Source of the DNA: Bacillota bacterium
GTDB taxonomy: Bacteria; Bacillota; Clostridia; DSM-8532
Assembly: GCA_023415825.1 (NCBI GenBank)
Contig: JAEZJF010000013.1
Coordinates: forward strand, 248,001 to 312,000
DNA length: 64,000 bases
Direction of reading: 5' to 3'
Shown in pieces: positions 8,055 to 16,745 of the stretch. The position numbers and the translations under genes were made by a program. The notes under the pieces were generated by a model. The model was not told where the DNA came from, did not search any database, and saw nothing but the letters and a program-made list of their open reading frames with translations. The number at the start of each line of letters is the position of its first letter. Positions within the stretch are counted from its first letter, which is position 1.

Positions 8055-8318
8055 ATGATAGCTAAGGAAGTTACGATATTGAGTAAAACCGGTCTGGAGT
8101 CCAAGATGGCCGCCAGACTTATCCAAAAGGCGTCAAGCTATGAGGCAAACATCTGGATTCAGAAGGATGAGCGAAAAGCTAATGCAAAAAGCCTTTTAGG
8201 GCTTCTATCTCTGGGAATTAGTCCTGGTGACAAGATTACCATCATAACTGATGGACGGGACGAATCCACTGCCTTGACTGAACTTGAAGCATTCGCCAAT
8301 AGTGGAATGACGGAATAA
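8055..8318 (+). CDS. HPr-like (Crh-type) protein without the phosphorylatable histidine
   Basis: The 87-residue protein aligns without gaps to HPr of the phosphotransferase system over its first 50 residues. HPr has His15-Ala-Arg17-Pro18 as the PEP-dependent phosphorylation site; here the equivalent is Glu15-Ser-Lys17-Met18 in KTGLESKMAARL, so phosphotransfer is not possible. The regulatory Ser46 is kept in NAKSLLGLLSLG. This combination is that of Bacillus Crh (Gln15, Ser46), which acts only as an HPrK-phosphorylated corepressor of CcpA. By inference this protein is a regulator and not a sugar-transport phosphocarrier. AGGAGG precedes the ATG by 10 bases. It is a single gene closed by a terminator. 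Confidence 0.85.
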   Translation: MIAKEVTILSKTGLESKMAARLIQKASSYEANIWIQKDERKANAKSLLGLLSLGISPGDKITIITDGRDESTALTELEAFANSGMTE

Positions 8319-8335
8319 GGGTTATCAAATTGGAG

Positions 8336-8359
8336 TGCCGGCGTAACGCCGGCATTTTT
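8336..8359 (+). terminator. Rho-independent terminator after the HPr-like gene
   Basis: A perfect 7-bp stem, TGCCGGC (8336-8342) and GCCGGCA (8348-8354), with loop GTAAC, is followed by five T. Confidence 0.88.
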
Positions 8360-8375
8360 GTTGTGACAATAGATG

Positions 8376-8404
8376 TTGCACGCCCATGGTCGAATTGCTT
8401 TAAT
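8376..8404 (+). promoter_or_regulatory. Predicted sigma-A promoter of uvrC
   Basis: TTGCAC (8376-8381) and TTTAAT (8399-8404) lie 17 bp apart, just after the terminator of the preceding gene and 27 bp before the uvrC start. Confidence 0.5.
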
Positions 8405-8430
8405 TGCTGTGATAAAATGAGGTGATTACC

Positions 8431-10260
8431 TTGGCGTCTATTAACGAGACGTTAAAAAATCTTCCCGACTCGCCGGGAGTATATATCATGCGGGACAGCG
8501 ACGATACTGTTATCTATGTGGGTAAGGCCAAAATATTAAAGAACAGGGTCAAATCCTATTTCCAGCATCGCGAGGACCGCGATTCCAAAACAGCTATGCT
8601 GGTATCCAATGTGGGTTCCCTGGAATATATTGTGACCCATACCGAGGAAGAAGCGCTTATACTTGAAAACACGCTGATTAAGCGCTATAAACCCAAATAT
8701 AATATCCTGCTGAAGGATGATAAAACCTATCCCCATATTCGCATTACCATGCAGGAGGACTTTCCCAGGGTAGAAATCACCCGAAAGGTGGAAAAGGACG
8801 GGGCCAAGTATTTTGGAACCTTCGTAAAAATGGCAGCGGTAAAGGATTCCATAGAGCTTTTAAGACGATTGTTTCCCATTCGTACATGCTCCCGGCAGAT
8901 ATCTCCTGAGAAAAAACAGAGGCCCTGTCTCTATCATCATATTGGATTATGCTCGGCACCCTGTGCGGGCAATGTTTCCCGTGAAGATTACGGAGAGCTT
9001 GCAAAAAATGCGATTGCCTTTTTAGAAGGACGGCATGAAGATGTCATTAAAAAACTGGAAGCAGAGATGGGTCGTCTTTCAGAAGAGATGAAATTTGAAA
9101 AAGCGGCGGTGATCAGGGATAGACTGAAAAGCGTCACCGAGCTTTATAAAAAACAAGCGGTTTACTCAACTAAGTTCGATGAACGCGATGTTGTGGCACT
9201 CTACTCTGATGACTGGCATTATGCGGCAAGTGTGCTTGCCATACGTGGAGGGCGCCTCATCGGAAAACGTGCCTACGTCCTGGAGGGTATGGGAGCGGCA
9301 CCCACCAGTGAAGCTATAGAGTCCTTTATCGTTCAGTACTATGAAGCCAATCCCGAGATTCCCAGGGAGATTGCCCTTCAGTTTGAACCGGAATCAATAG
9401 AAGCGCTCACTGAATTACTCACTCAAAAAAGAGGGGGTAAAGTGTCGCTGATTGTTCCTCAAAGAGGAGTGAAGGCCGAGCTCATTGATATGGCTGAGCA
9501 AAATGCCAGGGAGGAACTGGAGCTTTATAAGAGAGATGTTTTGGCTACCCAGGCCAAGTCTCTGGAGGTGCTGAAAAAACTGCAGGAGACACTCAGACTG
9601 GAGACCTTGCCCCTGACCATTGAAGCCTATGATATATCCAACACGGGAAGCACAGAGATAGTATCTTCCATGGTTGTTTTTCGTGAAGGAAGGGCGGATA
9701 CTCAAAGCTATCGCCGCTTTAAGATGAAGGTTATTACAGAGCAGAATGACTACGGAAGTATGCAGGAAACCCTGCTGCGCCGGTTTAACCGTTATCTTTC
9801 AGGTTCTTCCGATGGAGTCTTTTCAAATTTGCCCGACCTTGTTCTGGTAGATGGCGGAGCTCAGCATGTCAGCGCAGCTAAAGAGGTTTTAGACGATCTG
9901 GGTATCAAGGTGCCTGTTTGGGGCATGGCCAAGGATGATCGGCATCGGTCCCATCGTTTGGTCAATGGTGTTACAGGTATTGATTTGAGCAGGGATAGCG
10001 AAATCTTGCGTTTCGTGGCTTCGGTACAGAATGAAGCCCATCGCTATGCACTGCAATACAATAAAAACCTCAGGAAAAAACGTATTGAAAAATCGGTACT
10101 GGATGATATCCAAGGTGTGGGACCTTCCCGTAAGAAAAGCCTTTTAAAAGCCTTTGGGTCAGTTAAGAAGCTCAAGGAGGCCACCCTTGAGGACATTGCC
10201 AGTGTTGAGGGTATAGGACCTAAACTTGCTGAAATCATCAAGAATGAGCTTAACAAGTAG
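8431..10260 (+). CDS. uvrC: UvrABC system protein C (excinuclease subunit)
   Basis: UvrC makes both incisions around damaged DNA in nucleotide excision repair. Domains in order: GIY-YIG nuclease at about 12-95 (SPGVYIMRD ... IYVGKAKILKNRV), a cysteine-containing linker, UVR domain near 200-235 that binds UvrB (EKAAVIRDRLKSV), RNase H-like endonuclease domain with AYDISNTGS and LVLVDGGAQH, and two helix-hairpin-helix motifs at the C-terminus (GVGPSRKKSLLKAFGS, EGIGPKLAEII). Length 609 is typical. The TTG at 8431 is chosen because GAGGTGAT precedes it at 4-5 bases and the product then starts like other UvrC proteins; a GTG at 8422 overlaps that site. Confidence 0.97.
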   Translation: MASINETLKNLPDSPGVYIMRDSDDTVIYVGKAKILKNRVKSYFQHREDRDSKTAMLVSNVGSLEYIVTHTEEEALILENTLIKRYKPKYNILLKDDKTYPHIRITMQEDFPRVEITRKVEKDGAKYFGTFVKMAAVKDSIELLRRLFPIRTCSRQISPEKKQRPCLYHHIGLCSAPCAGNVSREDYGELAKNAIAFLEGRHEDVIKKLEAEMGRLSEEMKFEKAAVIRDRLKSVTELYKKQAVYSTKFDERDVVALYSDDWHYAASVLAIRGGRLIGKRAYVLEGMGAAPTSEAIESFIVQYYEANPEIPREIALQFEPESIEALTELLTQKRGGKVSLIVPQRGVKAELIDMAEQNAREELELYKRDVLATQAKSLEVLKKLQETLRLETLPLTIEAYDISNTGSTEIVSSMVVFREGRADTQSYRRFKMKVITEQNDYGSMQETLLRRFNRYLSGSSDGVFSNLPDLVLVDGGAQHVSAAKEVLDDLGIKVPVWGMAKDDRHRSHRLVNGVTGIDLSRDSEILRFVASVQNEAHRYALQYNKNLRKKRIEKSVLDDIQGVGPSRKKSLLKAFGSVKKLKEATLEDIASVEGIGPKLAEIIKNELNK

Positions 10261-10290
10261 CCTAAATCGGTCATACTAATATCAGCAACT

Positions 10291-10343
10291 AAAGGAGCAA
10301 CATCCATTTAGGAGCAATCGAAGTATAGCTTTCGATCATGAAC
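10291..10343 (+). repeat. Dispersed palindromic repeat, copy A
   Basis: The core at 10310-10339 reads AGGAGCAATCGAA, a short centre, TTTCGATCAT. It matches the copies at 30467-30501 (inverted) and 57017-57050 at most positions. ATCGAA and TTCGAT can pair as a hairpin. A second AAAGGAGCAA at 10291-10300 suggests a partial duplication of the left end. It fills most of the uvrC-mfd gap. Confidence 0.7.
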
Positions 10344-10354
10344 AAGGGGTTATT

Positions 10355-13300
10355 ATGAAGCATACCACTTCTATTTTGAGAAAATCCGAGAATATAAGCC
10401 GTATTTCACGCTTGGCCGCTGCCGGTACCGAGACCTTTTTATATGGAGTATCCGACGCACAGAAGAGACATCTTGCCCACACCCTTTCGGAGCTCACAAA
10501 TATGAAAGGGCTGTATGTTGCCTGGAATGAAATGCAGGCGCGCCAGGCCTATGCGGATCTGTCCTTTCTAACCGGGGATAACGCTGTTTATTTGACCAAC
10601 CGGGAAATTATGCTTTATGACGTGGAAGCGCGCAGCTTTGAACAGACCTATGGAAGAATCGCCTCCCTGGTCAAGATTCTCAACGGGGATTATCGCTTTA
10701 TTGTGACCTCGGCAGAGGCTCTCATGCATTTCCTCATGCCTCCCTCCGCCTTTAACAAACACCTGGTTACCCTTCGACCCGGAGAGTGCTTTGAAAGTGG
10801 CCAATTGGAGCAAAAGCTTTTGGAAATGGGCTATGAGCGCGAAGAAAAGGTGGAAGGGCGGGGCCAGTATGCCAAGCGCGGAGGTATTCTGGATATTTAT
10901 CCCGTTAATGCCCAAATGCCTTGCCGTATTGAATTCTTCGATATCGAGATTGATTCCATGCGGTGGTTTTCTGCTGAGAATCAACGTTCGGTAGGCCCCT
11001 GCGAGGCCTTGTCCATTTACCCTGCCAGAGAAATCGTTTATTCAAGGGAAGAAATCGAAGGCATCGGGAAACGGTTAGAGGCAGCCCTTGCAGAAACTCT
11101 GCCTAAAGTATCGGCTGAGGTGCGGCCTCTTTTGAAAAAGAATATCATGCGCTATGTGGAAAAGCTCCATGACAGCCACTATTTCACCGGGGTTGATAAA
11201 TTTATTCCTTACCTTTTAGAGGAAAAAGCCAGTCTTTTTGACTATCTGGCCGAACAACACCTGGTCTTTTTTGAAGAGCCGGAAAGAACCCGCGAGAGAA
11301 TGCAAAATGAGCAGGAGGATCTCAACAACCTGTGTGAAACGCTTTTAGAGAAGGGTATGATCCTTCAGGGGACCTTCTCCATGCTCCATGATGTTGAGAC
11401 TCTTGTAGACAGAGCAAAAAGCTATAGCCTCATCACTTTGGCACCTTTTGAAGAAAGTCGGTCCTTAACGGACCATGAGGCCGTCAAGTTTCAAGTCAAG
11501 GGGTCCAGCATCAGTCCTTATAGCGGCAGACTGGATCTTCTTTCCGATGACATCAGGAAGTGGACATCGGAAAATTATCGGATTCTTATTCTATGCTCCT
11601 CCCAGGAACGTATTGAAAGACTCCTGGAAGAGCTGCGGGAAAAAGGAATCATAGCTATTGCCTCCCGGGAAGGTGAGCCCTGGCCGGAAGGTATATCAGT
11701 ATTGCTGGAATATGGGCATCTTCAAACCGGCTTCATTTATGGTGATGAAAAGCTGGTGGTCGTGGCTGAGAGCGATATTGCTTCCTTCCGGGCGCACCGC
11801 AGCAGTCGGAAAGCCTTTGAAAAAGGTAAGCGCATATCCTCATTCACCGATCTCAAGGTAGGAGATTATGTGGTTCATCAGGCACACGGCATTGGTGTTT
11901 ACAATGGTATTGAACAGCTTTTGGTAGAGGGTATCCGAAAAGATTATCTGAAAATAAGCTATAAAGATGGGGGATCTCTTTACATTCCTACTACCAGTAT
12001 GGACCTCATCCAAAAATACATCGGCTCGGAAGGCAGAGAACCCAGACTCAATAAACTAGGCGGAACCGAGTGGGTCAAAGCCAAGGCAAAGGTTAAAGAA
12101 TCTCTGCGCGTACTGGCTGACAATATGATCCGCATTCAAGCCGAACGCCGCAACATGAAGGGTCATGCTTTTGCGCCCGACACAGTATGGCAGAGTCAGT
12201 TTGAGGAGGCTTTTCCCTATGAGGAGACTCCTGATCAGCTGCGTTGCATTGATGAGATAAAGAGGGATATGGAGCTCGAGGCCATAATGGATCGGCTCCT
12301 TTGTGGAGATGTGGGCTATGGTAAAACGGAAGTGGCTCTGCGGGCTGTGTTTAAAGCGGTCATGGATGGAAAACAGGCAGCTTTTTTAGTCCCCACCACT
12401 GTTTTAGCCTCCCAGCATTTTGATAATTTCAAAAAAAGATTTTCGGGTTTCCCCATTCGGGTTGAGATGCTGAGCCGGTTTAAGACTGACTCGGAGCAAA
12501 GGACTATTATTCGGGACATTAAGAGTGGAAGCATTGATGTTCTGGTAGGAACTCACATGATGCTATCCGAGTCTGTTAAATTCAAGGATTTGGGGCTGCT
12601 GGTCATCGACGAGGAGCACCGCTTCGGGGTGGAGCATAAGGAGATTATCAAAACCAGATACCCTAAGGTTGATATTCTAACCCTCTCCGCCACACCCATT
12701 CCCAGAACTCTAAACATGTCTCTGTCCGGTATCCGGGATATCAGCACTCTGGAGGACCCGCCCGAGCATCGCTACCCTGTCCAAACCTATGTGGTGGAGC
12801 AACGGGAGGATATTATTCGGGATGCCGTTCAACGTGAACTGGCCCGAGGTGGTCAGGTCTTCTATTTATTCAACCGGGTTCAAGGCATCCACTCCAAAGT
12901 AGCACATATTCAGAGCCTTGTACCTGAGGCCAGGTTAGGCTATGCGCATGGTAAAATGGGTGAGAGAAATTTGGAGCAAGCCATACAGTCCTTTCTTGAC
13001 AAGGATTTTGATGTGTTGGTCTGTACCACCATTATTGAGTCGGGTATTGATATGCCCAATGTCAACACCATTATTGTTGAAAATGCAGATCGGTTAGGCC
13101 TTGCCCAGCTTTATCAGCTTCGGGGAAGGGTGGGCCGCTCCAACCGTTTGGCTTATGCCTACTTGACCTACAAGAGGGATAAGGTGCTTAACGAGATTGC
13201 TGAAAAGAGGCTTAAAGCCATTAAGGAGTTTACTGAATTCGGTTCCGGCTTCAAGATTGCCATGCGGGACCTTCAAATCAGAGGAGCGGGGAATATTCTT

Positions 13301-13861
13301 GGACCAGAACAGCACGGACATATGGAATCGGTGGGATATGACATGTATCTCAAGCTTCTGGACGAAACCATTACGGAGATGAAGGGAGAACCTGTTACCA
13401 ATAGAGCCGCCGATACCACAATTGAATTCCGGACCAATGCATATATTGATGCAGCCTATATTGAAGACGAGGACCAGCGGATAGATATGTATAGAATCAT
13501 TTCGGCTGTAGAGACCCAGGAAGAAATGATGGACATCCGGGATGAGCTTATTGACCGCTATGGGGATATTCCAGAGGAGACCAATAATCTCATAGAAATC
13601 GCATATATTAAGAATTTAGCTGCATTCCTGGGCTTTGTCTCTATAAAGGAGCGGGAGGATGCCGTACTGCTTAATTTTCCCGAGCATGGGGGACTGCCTC
13701 TTGAAAAGATTGGTGAATTAATGGGTAAGTGGCGTGGAAAACTAATGTTCAGTGCCGGAAAGCAGCCCTATCTTTCGCTCAGAACCTTACATTCGAAGCA
13801 ATACGAGGTCCTTAACAATATTAAGATTCTATTACAGGACCTACAGAAATTGAAGTTATGA
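10355..13861 (+). CDS. mfd: Transcription-repair coupling factor
   Basis: Mfd removes RNA polymerase stalled at lesions and recruits UvrA. The 1168-residue protein has the UvrB-like N-terminal domains (with GQYAKRGGILDIYP near 170), the CarD-like polymerase-interaction domain (VGDYVVHQAHGIGVYNG near 503), the superfamily 2 translocase with Walker A GDVGYGKT near residue 651, DEEH Walker B near 752, SATPIPRTL motif III, the RecG-like TRG region with QLRGRVGRS, and the C-terminal TRCF domain. All expected motifs are intact. It follows uvrC by 94 bp holding a palindromic repeat, so repair and its coupling to transcription are encoded together. Confidence 0.97.
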   Translation: MKHTTSILRKSENISRISRLAAAGTETFLYGVSDAQKRHLAHTLSELTNMKGLYVAWNEMQARQAYADLSFLTGDNAVYLTNREIMLYDVEARSFEQTYGRIASLVKILNGDYRFIVTSAEALMHFLMPPSAFNKHLVTLRPGECFESGQLEQKLLEMGYEREEKVEGRGQYAKRGGILDIYPVNAQMPCRIEFFDIEIDSMRWFSAENQRSVGPCEALSIYPAREIVYSREEIEGIGKRLEAALAETLPKVSAEVRPLLKKNIMRYVEKLHDSHYFTGVDKFIPYLLEEKASLFDYLAEQHLVFFEEPERTRERMQNEQEDLNNLCETLLEKGMILQGTFSMLHDVETLVDRAKSYSLITLAPFEESRSLTDHEAVKFQVKGSSISPYSGRLDLLSDDIRKWTSENYRILILCSSQERIERLLEELREKGIIAIASREGEPWPEGISVLLEYGHLQTGFIYGDEKLVVVAESDIASFRAHRSSRKAFEKGKRISSFTDLKVGDYVVHQAHGIGVYNGIEQLLVEGIRKDYLKISYKDGGSLYIPTTSMDLIQKYIGSEGREPRLNKLGGTEWVKAKAKVKESLRVLADNMIRIQAERRNMKGHAFAPDTVWQSQFEEAFPYEETPDQLRCIDEIKRDMELEAIMDRLLCGDVGYGKTEVALRAVFKAVMDGKQAAFLVPTTVLASQHFDNFKKRFSGFPIRVEMLSRFKTDSEQRTIIRDIKSGSIDVLVGTHMMLSESVKFKDLGLLVIDEEHRFGVEHKEIIKTRYPKVDILTLSATPIPRTLNMSLSGIRDISTLEDPPEHRYPVQTYVVEQREDIIRDAVQRELARGGQVFYLFNRVQGIHSKVAHIQSLVPEARLGYAHGKMGERNLEQAIQSFLDKDFDVLVCTTIIESGIDMPNVNTIIVENADRLGLAQLYQLRGRVGRSNRLAYAYLTYKRDKVLNEIAEKRLKAIKEFTEFGSGFKIAMRDLQIRGAGNILGPEQHGHMESVGYDMYLKLLDETITEMKGEPVTNRAADTTIEFRTNAYIDAAYIEDEDQRIDMYRIISAVETQEEMMDIRDELIDRYGDIPEETNNLIEIAYIKNLAAFLGFVSIKEREDAVLLNFPEHGGLPLEKIGELMGKWRGKLMFSAGKQPYLSLRTLHSKQYEVLNNIKILLQDLQKLKL

Positions 13862-13878
13862 GGCTGATTTATTATAAT
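13850..13878 (+). promoter_or_regulatory. Predicted sigma-A promoter of the foldase gene
   Basis: TTGAAG (13850-13855) and TATAAT (13873-13878) with 17 bp spacing straddle the mfd stop codon, about 100 bp before the foldase start. Confidence 0.5.
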
Positions 13879-13910
13879 GAAAAAGTACAGGGTATATTTT
13901 TTAGTTATGG

Positions 13911-13944
13911 GTCGAGACCTATGGTGTGTACCATAGGCACGCTC
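13911..13944 (+). promoter_or_regulatory. Hairpin in the leader of the foldase gene
   Basis: CCTATGGT (13918-13925), loop GTGT, ACCATAGG (13930-13937) is a perfect 8-bp stem, extended outward by CGAG/CTCG pairing possibilities. There is no T run, so it is an mRNA or DNA structure and not a terminator. Confidence 0.5.
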
Positions 13945-13975
13945 GCAACTCATGCTGACAAAAAGGGTGGAACAT

Positions 13976-15106
13976 ATGGAGAAAAAACAACTTAAGGCTA
14001 AGCCTAATGCGCCCAAGAAAAATCTCATAAGGACTAAGGGCGAGACTAGCAGGATTAAGATTATTGTGACCATTGCCATATTATTGGTCGCTGCGCTCGC
14101 TTACTATTTTATTGATTCCGGCAGCTTCGTGGCAACTGTTGACGGGAACCGTATCTCAAAATATGAGTATCAGTTTCTCTTAAGTCAGACGCAAGCGGAG
14201 TATGAACAAAAAGAAGGACTTAATAGTAAGACCGAGCAGGAGAAGAAGGAATACTGGACAAAGGTAGCTGATGGACAGAATCCATGGGAGAATGCAAAAC
14301 GCGATGCCTTGGAAGCCTCAAAGGATCACATGGTTCAATTGATCAAGGCAAAGGAAATGGGACTGAAGGTAGATTCGGATATTAAAAACGAAATTGATTC
14401 CTTTATGGCCTCCTTAAAGGGAGATATGACGGATAAGCAATTCTCTGATCAAATTAAACGAGCCTACAAGATAAGTGTTAATGAATTTAGAAAAGTTTCA
14501 GCCAATCTTATGCTCATTGATAAGTATAAGGCGGCCTATCTGGGCAAGGAGTATAAAGCCAAAGAAATCAGCGATGAAGAAATAAAGGCTTATTACGACA
14601 AGGATACTAAAAAATTTGATCAGGTGGATATCAGCTATATTGCTTTATACAAGGTTGATGAAAAGGGGGCAAAGCTTCCCCAGGATCAACTGGATGCCAA
14701 AATGAGCAAGGCCAAAGAAGCGCTGGACAAGATTAAAAAGGGCGAGGATGTGAATAAGGTCATTGCCGAGTATACGGAGGATAAAGTCACTGAGGGCACC
14801 GATGCTGAAAAATTGGGCAAAGCTACACTGGGTTACAGTGAAAATGCTTCCGTTCAAAACCTCATCAACTATATATTTGATAATAAGCCGGGAGATTCCG
14901 ATATTGTTGATAGTGAATACGCTATTTACGTGGTCAAAATAGAGGATCGTACAGCCTTTGAGGATGTAAAGGCGACAATAAAGACCACTATGGGAAATGA
15001 GGCAAAAGAAGCATTTTATGATAATGCCCTTCAGACCTGGAGACTTGAGTCGCGTTATAATATCATCAAGAACGATAGAGTCTATGATTCTTTTTCCTAT
15101 AGATAA
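13976..15106 (+). CDS. Membrane-anchored PrsA/SurA-like foldase
   Basis: The 376-residue protein has a basic cytoplasmic head, one membrane helix (about residues 26-46, IIVTIAILLVAALAYYFI), a SurA_N-like region beginning VATVDGNRISKYEYQFLLSQ, and a parvulin-type region at about 210-320 (KFDQVDISYIALYKV to YAIYVVKIEDR). Proteins of this kind hold or fold exported proteins outside the membrane, sometimes with peptidyl-prolyl isomerase activity. There is no lipobox cysteine, so anchoring is by the uncleaved helix, unlike PrsA of Bacillus. The ATG at 13976 follows GGGTGG at 5 bases; an upstream ATG at 13952 lacks a site. A strong terminator follows. Confidence 0.82.
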   Translation: MEKKQLKAKPNAPKKNLIRTKGETSRIKIIVTIAILLVAALAYYFIDSGSFVATVDGNRISKYEYQFLLSQTQAEYEQKEGLNSKTEQEKKEYWTKVADGQNPWENAKRDALEASKDHMVQLIKAKEMGLKVDSDIKNEIDSFMASLKGDMTDKQFSDQIKRAYKISVNEFRKVSANLMLIDKYKAAYLGKEYKAKEISDEEIKAYYDKDTKKFDQVDISYIALYKVDEKGAKLPQDQLDAKMSKAKEALDKIKKGEDVNKVIAEYTEDKVTEGTDAEKLGKATLGYSENASVQNLINYIFDNKPGDSDIVDSEYAIYVVKIEDRTAFEDVKATIKTTMGNEAKEAFYDNALQTWRLESRYNIIKNDRVYDSFSYR

Positions 15107-15123
15107 AAAATAAATAAAGTACG

Positions 15124-15168
15124 GGACCGGCTCAAGTTAAAAACCTTGAGCCGGTCTCTTTTTTTTTA
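15124..15168 (+). terminator. Rho-independent terminator after the foldase gene
   Basis: GACCGGCTCAAG (15125-15136) and CTTGAGCCGGTC (15145-15156) form a perfect 12-bp stem, followed by TCTT and a long T run. Confidence 0.92.
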
Positions 15169-15198
15169 TTCATATCGGGACAGGCACGGGCATAGATT
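15169..15198 (+). promoter_or_regulatory. Predicted sigma-E promoter of the spoIIIA operon
   Basis: TCATATC at 15170-15176 and CATAGATT at 15191-15198, 14 bp apart, fit the Bacillus sigma-E consensus (TCATATT, 13-15 bp, CATACAnT). The spoIIIA operon is sigma-E-controlled in Bacillus subtilis, so location and match agree. Confidence 0.6.
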
Positions 15199-15235
15199 TA
15201 AGCATGTCCGTATATTTTTGTGTGGAGGTATTTCC

Positions 15236-16336
15236 ATGAACCCTGACCGGGTGGGAAGCGAGCGCTTTGATGAGTTGATATCGGCCTATCTTCCGGAGCG
15301 GATAAAATTAGCCATAAGAGGCTTAAAAAGCGAGTTTTTAAATGAGCTCGAGGAGATAAGAATCCGTGCGGGGCTTCCCCTTATGGGTGTCTTCTCCGGA
15401 TACGATCGTTTTATCGGAAGCAATGGCTTTTTATCGGACAACCTTCAATTCGCGCTCATAATAACGGCCCAGGAGGTCAAGGATTTATTTTATTTGCTCT
15501 GCGAGCATTCCCTTTATGCCTATCAGGAGGATATCAACCGGGGGTTTATTACATTGAAAGGCGGCCATAGGGCGGGAATCTGCGGGACTGTGGTCTACGA
15601 AGGAGACCGGATAAAGGCAATGCGGGATATCTCTTCGGTCAGCATCCGCCTGTCACGGCAGCTCAAGGGGTGCGCTAGAGAGGTTTTTCACAATATCATT
15701 CGAGGGCGCCAGGATATTTACAATACCCTTATTCTCTCACCGCCTCGCTGTGGGAAAACCACTCTCTTACGGGATTTATGCCGACTTATCAGCCAGGGTG
15801 CCGGTAATGACAGCTTTACAGGGTTGCGCACCGCCGTTGTTGACGAACGATCCGAACTGGCTGCAAGCTTCCGTGGGGTTCCCCAAAATGACTTGGGACC
15901 CAGAACCGATATTTTGGATGGCTGTCGCAAAAGCGAAGGCATCGAGCTTATGCTAAGAGGCATGGCCCCCCATGTCATCGTTGTGGATGAGCTGGGAGGC
16001 CCAACTGACGCGGCAGCTGTGAGAATGGCATGGAACGGCGGAGTCCGGCTTATCGCCACTGCACACGCCTTCGGACTGGAAGATTTCAAAGGAAGGCTCG
16101 GAATAGGGCAATTAGCTGCTAAAGACGGGTTCGAACGCATTATTTTACTCGGGATGAACAACGGAAAAAGATGGACAAAGGTGATGGATGCAAATGGAAA
16201 TGAACTTAATGTTTTGGGTCAAGGCACTGGGCTGTCTCATGGTTTTCACAGGATGCACAGCTCTGGGGATGAAGCTGTCGAGCAGGCTGGCCGAGAGGCA
16301 GCGTGCACTTTTAAAGCTCATGGACATTCTCCTTAA
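15236..16336 (+). CDS. spoIIIAA: Stage III sporulation protein AA (ATPase)
   Basis: SpoIIIAA is a secretion-type ATPase on the mother-cell side of the SpoIIIA-SpoIIQ channel needed for forespore development. The Walker A motif is PPRCGKTT and the Walker B is VIVVDELGG, with an AVVDERSE stretch between. The ATG at 15236 follows GGAGG at 7-8 bases; a frame start at 15146 lies inside the terminator and is ignored. The product is 366 residues, longer than the roughly 300-340 usual for the family: the last 50 residues are encoded in another frame within the start of spoIIIAB (149-bp overlap) and have no family counterpart that I recognise. Confidence 0.95.
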   Translation: MNPDRVGSERFDELISAYLPERIKLAIRGLKSEFLNELEEIRIRAGLPLMGVFSGYDRFIGSNGFLSDNLQFALIITAQEVKDLFYLLCEHSLYAYQEDINRGFITLKGGHRAGICGTVVYEGDRIKAMRDISSVSIRLSRQLKGCAREVFHNIIRGRQDIYNTLILSPPRCGKTTLLRDLCRLISQGAGNDSFTGLRTAVVDERSELAASFRGVPQNDLGPRTDILDGCRKSEGIELMLRGMAPHVIVVDELGGPTDAAAVRMAWNGGVRLIATAHAFGLEDFKGRLGIGQLAAKDGFERIILLGMNNGKRWTKVMDANGNELNVLGQGTGLSHGFHRMHSSGDEAVEQAGREAACTFKAHGHSP

Positions 16337-16733
16337 TCTTAAAAGTCAAGTGTGTGGTTTGGGAATTCCGCTTTTTGCCGCCTTTGAAAATATCGGAAAA
16401 GATAGCATAGGAGGGGTATGGTCAGACGTATTTTTACAGTGTAGCAGCATAATGAGAGATCAGCACAGGGATGCCGGAACCGCCTGGAAGGAAGCCACAG
16501 TAAAGGGTAAGGGACAATTGCCGTTGGACGATTATGATTGGGAGTATCTCTCTGATTTCGGAGAAATGCTGGGAAAATCGGACAGGCAAAACCAGGAATC
16601 GGTGCTGGAAATAGAAAAGGAGAAGCTTGCTGCTCTGGAAAAGAAGGCCAGAGAGGCCATGGAAACCAAGGGCAGGCTTTACAGAAACCTGGGAGCCTTA
16701 TGCGGTGCAGCTGTGGTAATTCTTCTGATATAA
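16188..16733 (+). CDS. spoIIIAB: Stage III sporulation protein AB
   Basis: SpoIIIAB is a small membrane protein of the engulfed-forespore channel, resembling GspF-like secretion components. The 181-residue product has an N-terminal helix (FWVKALGCLMVFTGCTALGMKLSSRL), the family stretch RQRALLKLMDILLNLKSQV, and a C-terminal helix GALCGAAVVILLI. It starts 149 bp before the end of spoIIIAA in a different frame. ATG 16188 follows AAAGGTGAT; downstream in-frame ATGs at 16194, 16200 and 16209 are possible, the last giving the more family-like MFWVKALG start. Translation is probably coupled to spoIIIAA. Confidence 0.93.
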   Translation: MQMEMNLMFWVKALGCLMVFTGCTALGMKLSSRLAERQRALLKLMDILLNLKSQVCGLGIPLFAAFENIGKDSIGGVWSDVFLQCSSIMRDQHRDAGTAWKEATVKGKGQLPLDDYDWEYLSDFGEMLGKSDRQNQESVLEIEKEKLAALEKKAREAMETKGRLYRNLGALCGAAVVILLI

Positions 16734-16745
16734 GGGGATACAAAC

